Shown: positions 19,642-28,973 of the stretch, piece by piece
How positions within the stretch are numbered: the stretch's first letter is position 1
Layout of the letters: the number at the start of each line of letters is the position of its first letter
Assembly: GCF_001890925.1 (NCBI RefSeq)
Contig: NZ_MLCB01000172.1
Location: forward strand, 27,643 to 91,642
Length of the DNA: 64,000 bases
Direction of reading: 5' to 3'
Origin: Planktotalea frisia
GTDB taxonomy: Bacteria; Pseudomonadota; Alphaproteobacteria; Rhodobacterales; Rhodobacteraceae
The notes under the pieces: generated by a model
The model's database searches: none
What the model saw: the letters and a program-made list of their open reading frames with translations, nothing else
Told to the model about the DNA's origin: nothing
Program-made: the position numbers and the translations under genes

Positions 19642-19666
19642 GCTTCGCGTGCCTAGCACGCGAAGC
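19642..19666. terminator. hairpin between scoB and the transglycosylase gene
   Basis: Perfect 11-base inverted repeat GCTTCGCGTGC / GCACGCGAAGC with a 3-base loop, in the convergent gap between scoB (plus) and the transglycosylase gene (minus), touching the stop codon of the latter. No T-run follows, so it is a probable but not classical bidirectional terminator. Confidence 0.6.
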
Positions 19667-20259
19667 TACCCGCCGAGCTGTTTGAACACGCAGCCATCGG
19701 TCGCCAGTTGCGGCGGCGTCACGCAAAGCCCCCGCGCGACTTGAAACGCGGCAAGCACTTTGGGCACATAATCGCGTGTTTCAGAATAAGGTGGCACACC
19801 GTTGTTCTTACGCACCGCCCCTTCCCCTGCATTATAGGCCGCGAGAACGAGAACAGGATCATTGCCAAACTCGCCCATAAGCCAATCAAGATATGCGACA
19901 CCACCAGATATATTCTGTGCAGGAATGTTCACATCAGTCACACCAAAGCGAGCGGCCGTCGCGGGCATCAACTGCATCAAACCTTGCGCACCCGCTGAGC
20001 TTACTGCGTTTGACTTGCCAGCTGATTCCACAGCGATCACCGCAAGCACGAGCGCCGGTGACACCTTTTTCCCGATCGTTGCTTTCAGGATCTCGACCCC
20101 GTGTGCTTGGCTGATCGTGTAAAGCGTTTGCAAACGCGGTGCGCGCACACCGCCACCAGACGGTGGATTGTTCAGCCTGTTTAGCGCAGTCTGATAGCGC
20201 CCACCGGTTTTATCCAGCGCTGTCGGGACTTTCTCCCAAAACCACGCATAAGAGCCCAC
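19666..20259 (-). CDS. lytic transglycosylase (SLT domain), start unresolved
   Basis: A peptidoglycan lytic transglycosylase that cleaves the MurNAc-GlcNAc bond. The SLT domain is clear: SPALVLAVIAVESAGKSNAV with the catalytic Glu, AGAQGLMQLMPATAARFGV, GGVAYLDWLM and VLAAYNAGEGAVRKNNG. The given start is a GTG at 20259, but the frame stays open and protein-like for at least 60 more codons upstream (a Lys/Pro-rich region with PKPFPEFSAKRQKPPKKG and the end of what looks like a signal peptide). No ATG, GTG or TTG is in frame there. The true N-terminus is therefore missing, frameshifted or begins at a rare codon. Confidence 0.75.
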   Translation of the reverse strand: MGSYAWFWEKVPTALDKTGGRYQTALNRLNNPPSGGGVRAPRLQTLYTISQAHGVEILKATIGKKVSPALVLAVIAVESAGKSNAVSSAGAQGLMQLMPATAARFGVTDVNIPAQNISGGVAYLDWLMGEFGNDPVLVLAAYNAGEGAVRKNNGVPPYSETRDYVPKVLAAFQVARGLCVTPPQLATDGCVFKQLGG

Positions 20260-20490
20260 TGCGTTTGAACGCGTCGAACCGCTTGCACCACTTGAAGCGC
20301 CGCCCCCGACAATCGCGCCTGCTTTGGGACCGTCCGGTGTGATCTGAATGGTAATCCGTTTGCGCGATCCCTTTTTGGGCGGCTTTTGGCGCTTGGCGGA
20401 AAACTCTGGAAACGGTTTAGGAGTGGCCCCTTCCGTTTGTGCAAAGCTCGCAGGTTGAAGTGGTCCGGCAAAACTGGACAGCGTGCTAAG

Positions 20491-20631
20491 ATGTATCCAA
20501 CCTTGAAGACAGGAATGCAGCTTGCACCAAAGTGGGACAGCTGGGAACGCATGTGGGAATTTCCCATGGGATTGTCCCTTGGTGGTACGCTCGCGATTTA
20601 CCTACTTCTCAGCGCAATCTTAGGAGCCTAA
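20491..20631 (+). CDS. possible small membrane protein
   Basis: A 46-codon frame, or 38 codons from the ATG at 20515. The second start has AGGA immediately next to it, so neither site has an ideal ribosome-binding site. The product ends in one hydrophobic helix (MGLSLGGTLAIYLLLSAILGA) after a Trp-rich polar segment (KWDSWERMWEFP). It lies opposite the expected 5' end of the transglycosylase gene and 82 bases before the AAA ATPase gene. It could be a real short membrane protein or an accident of the sequence. I do not recognise a family. Confidence 0.4.
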   Translation: MYPTLKTGMQLAPKWDSWERMWEFPMGLSLGGTLAIYLLLSAILGA

Positions 20632-20712
20632 AGCAGGCCCTTTACACGCCACATTTTGCCCCAACTCGATTGATAGCTTGACCCGAACACAAGTATTCAA
20701 TGGGGCTTCAAA

Positions 20713-22020
20713 ATGAACATGCAAACCAGCGCCGTGATGGCACCACCGCCGCCCAAGGGCTTGCAGCAGATGAAGCTGTCCGTCGTCATGATGCGCGACA
20801 TCATGTTGAAAACCATGTTTCGCAAGAACGTGGACACCGCCACTGAGGTCGCGCGCGCCATTTGTTTGCCTTTGCAAGTCACGCAAGAACTCATCGACCT
20901 TGCGCGCGAGCAAAAATTGCTCGAAGCGACAGGAACGCTGAACGCGAATAGTGGCAGTGAAATGGGGTTTCAGCTAACCGACGCGGGCAAAGCGCGCACA
21001 ATGGATGCGCTTCAACAGTCCGAGTATTTTGGTGCGATGCCTGTGCCCTTGGACGTTTACCGCGAACAGGTGAAACGCCAGTCGATCCGAAACATCATGA
21101 TCACACGAGGTCAATTGACGGATGCGATGGGGCATTTGATCTTGCCTGATGATCTGCTTGGCAACCTTGGACCGGCCGTAAGTTCGGGCCGCTCGATCTT
21201 GATGTATGGCCCTCCTGGCAATGGTAAGTCCTCTATTTCAAACGGAATTCGTGACGCGCTTGGCGACAAAATCTATGTACCGCGCGCGATCGAATATGCG
21301 GGTCAGGTGATCACCGTTTACGATCCAATCGTGCACAGTGCCGTTGAAGAACAGGTCGATGATCCAAACCAGCTGCGCCGAAGAACGGTATTCGATACGC
21401 GCTATGTGAAATGTCAGCGACCCACTGTAATCACAGGTGGTGAGTTGTCGCTCAATATGCTCGATCTGGTTTATAACCCTACTGCGCGCACCTATCAGGC
21501 ACCACTTCAGCTCAAATCAACAGGTGGAATTTTCATTGTGGATGACCTTGGCCGACAGGCCGAACCCCCACAATCGCTCGTCAACCGTTGGATCGTTCCG
21601 TTGGAAGAAAGCAAAGATATTCTCGCTCTGCAATCCGGTGAAAAATTCGAAGTTCCGTTTGACACTTTGGTGATTTTTTCGACCAACTTCCACCCAAATG
21701 AGATCTTTGACCAAGCTGCTTTGCGTCGTATTTTCTACAAAATCAAAATCGATGGTCCGTCTCAGGAAAACTTTTTGAAAAGTTTCGCATTGGTTGCAAA
21801 CAAAAAGGGGATTCCACTTACTGAGGATGCGCTGATCTATCTTTTGCAAACGAAATACCCGACGATTGATAATGTCTATGCGAACTATCAGCCGATCTTT
21901 TTGATCGATCAAATGATCGCAATTTGTGAATTTGAGGGCATTCCAAATCAGATGTCCCCTGAGCTGATTGATCGCGCTTGGGCGAACATGTTCGTCAAGG
22001 ACGAGGTAATCGTGAAGTAA
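20713..22020 (+). CDS. AAA-family ATPase with N-terminal helical/winged-helix region
   Basis: A 435-residue ATPase. The first 130 residues contain helices of winged-helix appearance (TATEVARAICLPLQVTQELI). The P-loop is GPPGNGKSS near residue 171, and a Walker-B-like strand is GIFIVDDLGRQ. VIFSTNFHPNEIFDQAALRR supplies the sensor-1 Asn and a likely Arg finger. It resembles MoxR-like or predicted chaperone ATPases of unknown role that are common in Rhodobacterales. It has no partner in the window that explains its function. The next gene is 71 bases away and may be separately controlled. Confidence 0.75.
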   Translation: MNMQTSAVMAPPPPKGLQQMKLSVVMMRDIMLKTMFRKNVDTATEVARAICLPLQVTQELIDLAREQKLLEATGTLNANSGSEMGFQLTDAGKARTMDALQQSEYFGAMPVPLDVYREQVKRQSIRNIMITRGQLTDAMGHLILPDDLLGNLGPAVSSGRSILMYGPPGNGKSSISNGIRDALGDKIYVPRAIEYAGQVITVYDPIVHSAVEEQVDDPNQLRRRTVFDTRYVKCQRPTVITGGELSLNMLDLVYNPTARTYQAPLQLKSTGGIFIVDDLGRQAEPPQSLVNRWIVPLEESKDILALQSGEKFEVPFDTLVIFSTNFHPNEIFDQAALRRIFYKIKIDGPSQENFLKSFALVANKKGIPLTEDALIYLLQTKYPTIDNVYANYQPIFLIDQMIAICEFEGIPNQMSPELIDRAWANMFVKDEVIVK

Positions 22021-22091
22021 GCAAAGGTGGCCTTACGTTCTAAGCAGGTAAGGTGACTTGCACTCTGCCTTGAACGCGATATGTCCAGGGG

Positions 22092-24497
22092 ATGGAGCCT
22101 GTTCACCCTTTGATCGCAGATTGGTTCACCGCTCAAGAGTGGACCATTCACCCCCATCAGCAGGACATGCTTGCGCGCGCGGATGATCCGGCGACCTTGC
22201 TCATCGCACCCACTGGCGGTGGCAAAACGATGGCTGGATTTTTGCCTACGTTGAACGAATTAGCGGATGGCATTCACGAAGGATTGCACACTCTTTATGT
22301 GTCCCCTCTCAAGGCGCTAGCCTCTGATATCAAACGTAATTTACGCCGACCTGTCGATGAAATCGGCTTGCCTATCAGGATCGAAGATCGAACCGGCGAC
22401 ACGTCTGCAACGCGCAAGAAACGCCAACGCGCGGATCCACCCCACATCCTTTTGACAACACCAGAAAGCCTCGCGTTGCTCACGTCCTATGAGGACGCGC
22501 CACGCATGTTCAAAGGCCTCAAACGCATCGTGATTGATGAAATTCACGCGCTCGCAGATAGCAAGCGCGGGGATCAACTGATGCTTGCGCTCAGCGCAGT
22601 CCAAAACATGTGCGACGGCCTGCGCCGCGTCGGGCTATCTGCAACGGTTGAGGACCCTGCGGCCATCGCGCATTTCCTCGCGCGTCATCCTGATTCCTGC
22701 GATATTGTGCTCGCCGATCCGGGGCCTGATCCAGATATTTCCATGCTGAATATCGCAGAGCCGCCCCCCTGGGCTGGCGGCGGTGCTGCCTACGCGATCC
22801 CTGCGGTTCTTGAGCAAATCAAGCAACACAAAACCACGCTGATTTTTCACAACACGCGCGCTCAGGCTGAAATTTTCTTTCACAACTTGTGGCTCGCCAA
22901 TGAAGACAGTCTGCCGATTGGCATTCACCACGGCTCTCTTGACAAAGTGCAACGCGAACGGGTCGAAGCGGCGATGGTACGCGGAGATCTCGCAGCGATT
23001 GTGTGCACAGGTTCGCTCGATCTGGGGATTGATTGGGGCGATGTTGATTTGGTTATTCAGATTGGTGCGCCCAAAAACGTCAAACGGCTTGTGCAGCGCA
23101 TTGGGCGCGCGAACCACCGCTACAACGCCCCGTCCAAGGCTCTGCTGGTGCCTGCAAATCGCTTTGAGGTAGTGGAATGTGTTGCTGCGTTGCAAGCGGT
23201 TAAAGAGCATGAGCTTGATGGCGATCCGCGGGGTCCCGGCCCTTTGGATGTGCTGTGCCAACACATCCTGATCCGCGCATGTGCTGGCCCGATTGACCCC
23301 GACGCGCTTTACCAAGAGATCAAAAGCGTAGGCGCATATAGCATGGTGACCCGCGCACAGTTTGAGGACTGTTTTGATTTTTGCGCCACCGGCGGTTACG
23401 CGTTGCGCGCTTATGACAAATGGAAGCGTCTGCAAGAGCGTAACGATGGCACATGGGCGCTTCGTGATCCGCGTGCGGCACAGCGCATTCGCATGAACAT
23501 CGGCACGATCCAAGACACCGATACGTTGAAAGTGCGCTTGCAGAAAAGTCGCGGCGGCAAACCTTTGGGTGAGATCGAAGAAGGCTTTGCATCGACCCTC
23601 ACACAGGGCGATACGTTTTTAATTGGCGGGCAAATCGTGCGTTATGAGGGCTTGCGCGAAATGACAGTCGAAGTGACGCGTCGCGCAGATAAAAAGCCAA
23701 AAGTCGCAACATTTGGTGGAACGAAATTTGCGACCTCCACGCAACTCAGCCAACGGATCTTGCGCATGTTTCAACAAGACGATTGGCCAGACCTTCCCGC
23801 GTGCACTGCTGACTGGCTAACACTACAAAGAGGTGTCAGCATACTCCCGCGCCCCGGCCGTCTCTTGATCGAAAGTTTTCCGCATGAGCATCGAAACCAT
23901 ACGGTCGTGTACGGATTTGCAGGCCGCAACGCACAACAAACGTTAGGTTTGCTTTTGTCCAAACGTATGGAAGAGCTTGGCTATGATCCGCTTGGCTTTG
24001 TGGCAACGGACCATGCGACGCTTTTTTGGGGGCTACGGGCGGTGACAGATCCAGACGCTCTCATGGATCCTGATATGATGGAACAAGGGCTTGAACAGTG
24101 GCTTGCTGGTAACGCTTTGATCAAACGCACCTTTCGCGCATCCGCAACGATCGCGGGTTTGATAGAACGCAACCTTCCCTCGCAACGTAAAAACGGGCGG
24201 CAAGCGACGTTTAGCTCTGACATCCTTTATGACACACTGCACAAATATGATCCCGAACACCTGCTTTTGAGGATCACCAAACAAGAAGCGCTGCGCGGTC
24301 TTGTTGACTTTGGTCGTATCCGTTTGATGCTAGAGCAAACACGCGGCAGGATAGATTTCATAACGCTTAAGCGGGTCACGCCATTGGCTGCACCCATGTT
24401 TCTCGAGATGGGTCGCATCCCTATCAAAGGCGCAGCAGAGGAGCGCTTGCTTGCCGCTGAAACCGCCGCCTTGATGAGCGCTGCGGGTCTGGCGTAG
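22092..24497 (+). CDS. ligase-associated DEXH-box helicase (Lhr-like)
   Basis: An 801-residue superfamily-2 helicase of the Lhr-like type seen beside bacterial ATP-dependent DNA ligase systems. Motif I is APTGGGKT, motif II DEIH (IVIDEIHAL), motif III GLSATV, and the RecA2 motifs include GIHHGSLDK, CTGSLDLGIDWG and the motif VI sequence QRIGRANHR. The C-terminal third is the Lhr core extension. It is followed after 9 bases by pdeM, its usual partner in the predicted DNA-damage response cassette. The ligase and the exonuclease of that cassette are not in the window. Confidence 0.92.
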   Translation: MEPVHPLIADWFTAQEWTIHPHQQDMLARADDPATLLIAPTGGGKTMAGFLPTLNELADGIHEGLHTLYVSPLKALASDIKRNLRRPVDEIGLPIRIEDRTGDTSATRKKRQRADPPHILLTTPESLALLTSYEDAPRMFKGLKRIVIDEIHALADSKRGDQLMLALSAVQNMCDGLRRVGLSATVEDPAAIAHFLARHPDSCDIVLADPGPDPDISMLNIAEPPPWAGGGAAYAIPAVLEQIKQHKTTLIFHNTRAQAEIFFHNLWLANEDSLPIGIHHGSLDKVQRERVEAAMVRGDLAAIVCTGSLDLGIDWGDVDLVIQIGAPKNVKRLVQRIGRANHRYNAPSKALLVPANRFEVVECVAALQAVKEHELDGDPRGPGPLDVLCQHILIRACAGPIDPDALYQEIKSVGAYSMVTRAQFEDCFDFCATGGYALRAYDKWKRLQERNDGTWALRDPRAAQRIRMNIGTIQDTDTLKVRLQKSRGGKPLGEIEEGFASTLTQGDTFLIGGQIVRYEGLREMTVEVTRRADKKPKVATFGGTKFATSTQLSQRILRMFQQDDWPDLPACTADWLTLQRGVSILPRPGRLLIESFPHEHRNHTVVYGFAGRNAQQTLGLLLSKRMEELGYDPLGFVATDHATLFWGLRAVTDPDALMDPDMMEQGLEQWLAGNALIKRTFRASATIAGLIERNLPSQRKNGRQATFSSDILYDTLHKYDPEHLLLRITKQEALRGLVDFGRIRLMLEQTRGRIDFITLKRVTPLAAPMFLEMGRIPIKGAAEERLLAAETAALMSAAGLA

Positions 24498-24506
24498 ACA
24501 AGTGAG

Positions 24507-25178
24507 ATGAGCCACCACGCCTTTTCCTTCAATGGTGAGATGTTACATGCGCTACCGTCTGGCGCACTCTATTGGCCTGCGCAAAACTTGCTTTGCGTCT
24601 CTGATCTGCACTTTGGTAAAGCCCAGCGATACGCGCTTCAAGGTGGCAGCGCATTGCCGCCATACGAGGTGAAAGATACGTTGATGCGGCTCGATCACGA
24701 CATCACTACTCAGGCCGCAAAGACTGTTATTTGCCTCGGTGATAGCTTTGATCGAATAAGCGCCAGCGCTGATCTTGATCTTGACGCTCGTGAATGGATC
24801 ACGCGTTTACAAGCAGGGCGTGAATGGATTTGGATTGAGGGAAACCATGATCCGGGGCCAGTTGATTTGGGTGGCACACACTTAGCTGAACACCTCAGGG
24901 CCGGGCTTATTTTTCGTCACATCGCGATTGGAGAGACTTTAAAAAGTGGTGAAATTTCAGGGCATTACCATCCAAAAATCACGCTGAATCTAAAGGCGCG
25001 CGCGCTGACGCGCAGATGCTTTGCAATAGATGAGCGGCGTCTCATCATGCCTGCATTCGGCACCTATACGGGCGGTTTGAGCGTGCGCGCTGAACCGCTT
25101 AACACCCTGTTGAGCACGAAAGCGATCGCAGTCCTAACAGGAGAAACCGCCCTGCCCGTTCCGATCAAAACGCGCTAA
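24507..25178 (+). CDS. pdeM: ligase-associated endonuclease PdeM
   Basis: A 223-residue metallophosphoesterase of the PdeM family, expected to act as a nuclease in the ligase-associated DNA-damage response. The dimetal site motifs are all present: DLHFGKAQ, GDSFDR, GNHDP and GHYHPK. Its start lies 9 bases after the helicase stop, so the two form one operon. It converges on the LytTR gene, only 8 bases away. Confidence 0.93.
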   Translation: MSHHAFSFNGEMLHALPSGALYWPAQNLLCVSDLHFGKAQRYALQGGSALPPYEVKDTLMRLDHDITTQAAKTVICLGDSFDRISASADLDLDAREWITRLQAGREWIWIEGNHDPGPVDLGGTHLAEHLRAGLIFRHIAIGETLKSGEISGHYHPKITLNLKARALTRRCFAIDERRLIMPAFGTYTGGLSVRAEPLNTLLSTKAIAVLTGETALPVPIKTR

Positions 25179-25186
25179 AACGAGGC

Positions 25187-26035
25187 CTAGGCGACGTCTG
25201 TTAGTTTGGGAATTCCAAACTGCTCAACTTTGTCGAGTTTGGTTTTGCTCACTGGAATTTCGCTTTCATTCTCTAACAAAACATACGGCTTTTTCGCATT
25301 AGGGACCCAGCCTCGAATGGCATCGCGATGCACCCAGTGCGAGCGGTGAACAGTCAAACCAAGTGTGCCGTCGAGTTCGTCCACTGCATCCAGAAATCGC
25401 ATACGCGTTTGATAAGTCTCCGAACAAGTTTTCACCTGAACGAAATGACCTTTTGCCGTGATGTGGATAATGCGCGCCGCTTGCGGAATATTTAGACGCT
25501 TTGCCAAACGCGAATGTGGAGGCAAAGAGGCGGGCTGCAACGCGGACTCGGTTTGCGCGATAACGTCTGTTTTTGCGTCCAACGATGGAAAGAAAACGAA
25601 CCGTACGAGAAAAATGAAACCCAAACTCAAAGTTGCATAAAGCGTCAGCAATCCAAATCCCGGCTTGTCCAGATTACTTTTGCCGAACACGTTGACCAAC
25701 ATGAACTGCAACAAAGCGCCGATTGTAGGCGCACACAGAAACACAAACACAATGTTTCGCAAGGATGCGGTCGCCTTGGGCAGTATGACAACACACACTT
25801 CATTCACAACATATGCGGCAACGATGCAAACCCCGAGCAAAACCGCCCATGTCAGCAACAGTTCCGTGACACTGTCGCTGTCATATGTTCCGAAAGGGCC
25901 GCTATAGGCCGCAACAATCGAACACGCGAGCCAGATCAAGAGCGTTTTAGGATGAAACGCCTTTTTAACGCCCGCGACCACTGCCTTTGGCAGTGCGTGT
26001 AAAAGATTGGGTCTCAAACGTTTAGTCCTGTCCAA
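25187..26035 (-). CDS. membrane-anchored LytTR-domain transcription regulator
   Basis: A 282-residue protein with four or so membrane helices in the first 160 residues (for example TLLIWLACSIVAAYSGPFG, LLLTWAVLLGVCIVAAYVV, LGFIFLVRFVFFP) and a C-terminal LytTR DNA-binding domain (HITAKGHFVQVKTCSETYQT, then LTVHRSHWVHRDAIRGW). The start is a TTG at 26035 preceded by AAGGAAG at good spacing, and no ATG fits. LytTR proteins without a receiver domain but with a membrane part probably sense envelope signals. The 200-base AT-rich region upstream would hold its promoter. Confidence 0.85.
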   Translation of the reverse strand: MDRTKRLRPNLLHALPKAVVAGVKKAFHPKTLLIWLACSIVAAYSGPFGTYDSDSVTELLLTWAVLLGVCIVAAYVVNEVCVVILPKATASLRNIVFVFLCAPTIGALLQFMLVNVFGKSNLDKPGFGLLTLYATLSLGFIFLVRFVFFPSLDAKTDVIAQTESALQPASLPPHSRLAKRLNIPQAARIIHITAKGHFVQVKTCSETYQTRMRFLDAVDELDGTLGLTVHRSHWVHRDAIRGWVPNAKKPYVLLENESEIPVSKTKLDKVEQFGIPKLTDVA

Positions 26036-26243
26036 TTTTTTACTTCCTTGCGCGATCCTTAATTTTCACATTTGCGCGCTCGCAAAGTGAATGGCATGCG
26101 AATTAATATAAATATTCCCCTCACCAAGTTTATCAAGCTCTTAAGCCTTTTCAAACTAGGGTTGTGCTCGGATTGATACACCTACAAATGAGTGCATTTT
26201 CAGCCAAAAGAACTCAGCGGCTCAGCGTCTCGTATGAACGCAA
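26036..26243. other. intergenic region between the LytTR gene and the folD terminator
   Basis: About 208 bases without a credible gene. The part next to the LytTR gene is AT-rich (26101-26160, TTAATATAAATATT), consistent with a promoter for that gene, but no boxes can be assigned safely. Confidence 0.4.
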
Positions 26244-26271
26244 AAAGCTGCGCAGTTTCCCGCGCAGCTTT
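26244..26271 (-). terminator. folD terminator
   Basis: Perfect 10-base inverted repeat AAAGCTGCGC / GCGCAGCTTT with an 8-base loop, followed on the minus strand by TTTTT. It lies 23 bases after the folD stop and is a classical Rho-independent terminator. Confidence 0.88.
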
Positions 26272-26294
26272 GGTAATTCTAGTATTTCAAAAGT

Positions 26295-27185
26295 TTACGC
26301 AGTTAGACCTTCTGGCTCAGCCAAGCCATTCGCACGACAGCATGCCGTCACTGTATTTGCCAGTAGACAAGCGATGGTCATAGGTCCAACACCGCCTGGG
26401 ACAGGCGTGATTGCACCCGCAACTTCAGAGCATGACGCGAAATCAACATCGCCGACCAGCTTGTTTTTGCCGTCACGCTCGATCCGGTTGATGCCCACAT
26501 CAATGACAGTTGCCCCTTTCTTGATCCAATCGCCCGGCACCATTTCTGGACGCCCAACCGCCGCAACGACGATATCGGCGCGACCGACCACTTCCGGCAG
26601 GTCTTTCGTGCGCGAATGGGCGATTGTGACCGTGCAGCTATCACCCAGCAGAAGCTGAGCCATAGGTTTGCCCACAATATTAGAGCGCCCGATAACAACC
26701 GCATTCATCCCCGAGAGAGAGCCGTGATGATCCCGCAACATCATCAAGCAGCCAAGCGGCGTGCAAGGGACCATGCTTTTCTGACCGGTCCCAAGAAGAC
26801 CGACGTTAGAGATGTGAAACCCATCAACGTCTTTCGCAGGATCGATCGAGTTGATCACCAAGTCCTCATCAAGGTGCTTGGGTAGTGGAAGCTGCACCAA
26901 AATACCGTGGATGCTGGCATCCTTGTTGAGTTGGTCGATGACTGCGAGCAGATCCGCTTCTGACGTGTTCTCGTCAAGCTTATGCTCGACGCTTTTCATG
27001 CCAACTTCGTTGGTCATTTTGCCCTTAGAGCGCACATAAACCTGAGAAGCAGGGTCTTCGCCGACCAACACAACCGCAAGGCCCGGGGTAATGCCGTGCT
27101 CCGCTTTCAGTGCCGTCACATGTTCAGCCACTTGGCCGCGTACTTTGGCAGCGAATGCCTTACCATCAATAATTTGAGCGCTCAT
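26295..27185 (-). CDS. folD: methylene-THF dehydrogenase/cyclohydrolase
   Basis: Bifunctional enzyme interconverting 5,10-methylene-, methenyl- and 10-formyl-THF, NADP-linked. The 296 residues include [16 protein letters not shown] (with the active-site Tyr/Lys), [29 protein letters not shown] (NADP site) and the C-terminal [12 protein letters not shown] use the ATG at 27185, which has GGGA at 7 bases, over the GTG directly before it. With fhs and formate dehydrogenase upstream it forms a THF-linked C1 oxidation route. Confidence 0.96.
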   Translation of the reverse strand: MSAQIIDGKAFAAKVRGQVAEHVTALKAEHGITPGLAVVLVGEDPASQVYVRSKGKMTNEVGMKSVEHKLDENTSEADLLAVIDQLNKDASIHGILVQLPLPKHLDEDLVINSIDPAKDVDGFHISNVGLLGTGQKSMVPCTPLGCLMMLRDHHGSLSGMNAVVIGRSNIVGKPMAQLLLGDSCTVTIAHSRTKDLPEVVGRADIVVAAVGRPEMVPGDWIKKGATVIDVGINRIERDGKNKLVGDVDFASCSEVAGAITPVPGGVGPMTIACLLANTVTACCRANGLAEPEGLTA

Positions 27186-27225
27186 CACATCGTCCCTTTT
27201 TCGTCTTCAGACATTCGTAAAATGT

Positions 27226-27256
27226 AAGGCGGTGCCTGTCGCCACGCACCGCCCTT
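27226..27256 (-). terminator. hairpin after fhs
   Basis: Inverted repeat GGCGGTGC / GCACCGCC with a 10-base loop in the 74-base gap between fhs and folD. The T-run on the minus strand is poor (TTACATTTTACG), so it may be a weak terminator or attenuator that reduces read-through into folD. Confidence 0.6.
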
Positions 27257-27262
27257 GTTTGT

Positions 27263-28939
27263 TTAGAACAAGCCTTCGATCTGGCCGTCGTCATTCAGAT
27301 GAATGCTCTCCGCAGATGGAACGCGCGGCAGACCCGGCATCGTCATGATCTCACCGCAGACTACGACAACGAAACCCGCACCCGCTGACAAACGTACTTC
27401 ACGAATTGGCACGGAATGGCCTGTAGGCGCGCCGCGCAAGGACGGATCCGTAGAGAAGCTGTATTGCGTTTTAGCCATACAGATCGGCAGGTTACCGTAG
27501 CCCTGCTCTTCCCACAATTTCAGTTGATCACGTACTTTCGTATCCGCAATCACATCATCTGCGTGGTAGATTTTCTTTGCGATGGTTTCGATCTTGCCCA
27601 TCAATGGCATGTCATCTTCATAGATCGGCGCGAACTTGGACACACCGCTCTCTGCGATTTCTGCCACACGTGTCGCGAGATCGGCAGAGCCTTCGGAACC
27701 CAATTCCCAGTGACGCGACAGGATCGCTTCGGAACCTTGTGTTGCCACATAATCTTTGACCGCTCGCACTTCTGCGTCCGTGTCTGTGACGAAGTGGTTG
27801 ATCGCCACAACAACAGGAACGCCGAAGGATTTGAGGTTGCCAATGTGACGGCCAAGGTTTGCACAACCTTCGTTCACAGCATCCACATTCTCAGCGCCAA
27901 GGTCCGCTTTCGCGACGCCACCGTTCATCTTCATCGCGCGCACAGTCGCAACCAAGACGACGCAATCAGGCGACAGGCCCGCTTTACGGCACTTGATGTT
28001 CATGAACTTTTCAGCGCCAAGATCAGCACCAAAACCAGCCTCTGTCACAACGAAATCAGCAATCTTGAGCGCTGTTGTCGTCGCAATCACAGAGTTACAG
28101 CCGTGCGCGATGTTCGCGAATGGACCACCATGAACGAAGGCTGGATTGTTTTCCAAAGTCTGGACAAGGTTTGGCTGCATCGCATCTTTCAACAATACAG
28201 TCATCGCGCCTTCCGCTTTGATATCGCGGCAGAACACAGGGCTGCGATCACGGCGGTATGCCACAATCATGTCGCCAAGACGCTTTTCAAGGTCCTTGAG
28301 ATTGTTGGCCAAGCACAAGATCGCCATAACCTCAGACGCAACCGTAATGTCGAAACCACCTTCACGCGGGAAGCCGTTCGCAACACCACCAAGGGACACG
28401 TTCACCTGACGCAGAGCGCGGTCATTCATGTCAACAACGCGCTTCCATTGGACGCGGCGGATGTCGATGTCGCACTCATTGCCCCAATAGATGTGGTTGT
28501 CGAGCATCGCGGACAAAAGCGAGTGCGCGGACGTGATTGCGTGGAAGTCACCTGTGAAGTGCAGGTTCATGTCTTCCATCGGAACAACCTGAGCGTAACC
28601 ACCGCCGGCAGCGCCACCTTTCATGCCAAAGTTTGGCCCAAGCGATGCTTCGCGGATACAAACAGCTGCCTTTTTTCCGATGCGGTTCAGACCATCGCCA
28701 AGACCAACAGTTGTTGTTGTCTTGCCTTCGCCAGCAGGGGTCGGGTTGATCGCTGTTACAAGAATAAGTTTGCCGTTCTTGTTGCCCTGAACAGAGTTGA
28801 TGAACTCTTGGGACACTTTCGCTTTGTCATGACCGTAGGGCAGCAAATCTTTGCTTTCGATGCCCAGCTTCATGCCGATCTCTTGGATCTGTTTCTTATC
28901 CGCTTCGCGCGCGATTTCGATGTCTGATTTATATCCCAT
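27263..28939 (-). CDS. fhs: formate-tetrahydrofolate ligase
   Basis: ATP-dependent formyl-THF synthetase of 558 residues. The nucleotide-binding loop is [18 protein letters not shown], followed by [22 protein letters not shown], which is invariant in the family. The C-terminus has [13 protein letters not shown]. The ATG at 28939 ([15 protein letters not shown]) has GGAAG 7 bases upstream, while longer in-frame starts add a non-conserved leader. In marine Rhodobacterales this enzyme with FolD and formate dehydrogenase is used to oxidise methyl-derived C1 units to CO2, or to run formate into biosynthesis. Confidence 0.97.
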   Translation of the reverse strand: MGYKSDIEIAREADKKQIQEIGMKLGIESKDLLPYGHDKAKVSQEFINSVQGNKNGKLILVTAINPTPAGEGKTTTTVGLGDGLNRIGKKAAVCIREASLGPNFGMKGGAAGGGYAQVVPMEDMNLHFTGDFHAITSAHSLLSAMLDNHIYWGNECDIDIRRVQWKRVVDMNDRALRQVNVSLGGVANGFPREGGFDITVASEVMAILCLANNLKDLEKRLGDMIVAYRRDRSPVFCRDIKAEGAMTVLLKDAMQPNLVQTLENNPAFVHGGPFANIAHGCNSVIATTTALKIADFVVTEAGFGADLGAEKFMNIKCRKAGLSPDCVVLVATVRAMKMNGGVAKADLGAENVDAVNEGCANLGRHIGNLKSFGVPVVVAINHFVTDTDAEVRAVKDYVATQGSEAILSRHWELGSEGSADLATRVAEIAESGVSKFAPIYEDDMPLMGKIETIAKKIYHADDVIADTKVRDQLKLWEEQGYGNLPICMAKTQYSFSTDPSLRGAPTGHSVPIREVRLSAGAGFVVVVCGEIMTMPGLPRVPSAESIHLNDDGQIEGLF

Positions 28940-28973
28940 GGGTCTTACTTCCTGTTGAAAAGTTGGTTGCGGC

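Noticed and set aside
22635..23513. 292-codon minus-strand frame opposite the helicase
   Set aside because: It is antisense to helicase motifs and shows no family signature.
27226..27256. Riboswitch between folD and fhs
   Set aside because: The inverted repeat is a simple hairpin with no further conserved structure that I can recognise, and the 74-base gap is too short for a typical THF aptamer.
27416..28927. 503-codon plus-strand frame opposite fhs
   Set aside because: It is antisense to a fully conserved formate-THF ligase, has no recognisable domain and its composition (His, Arg, Cys, Phe) is that of a complement frame.
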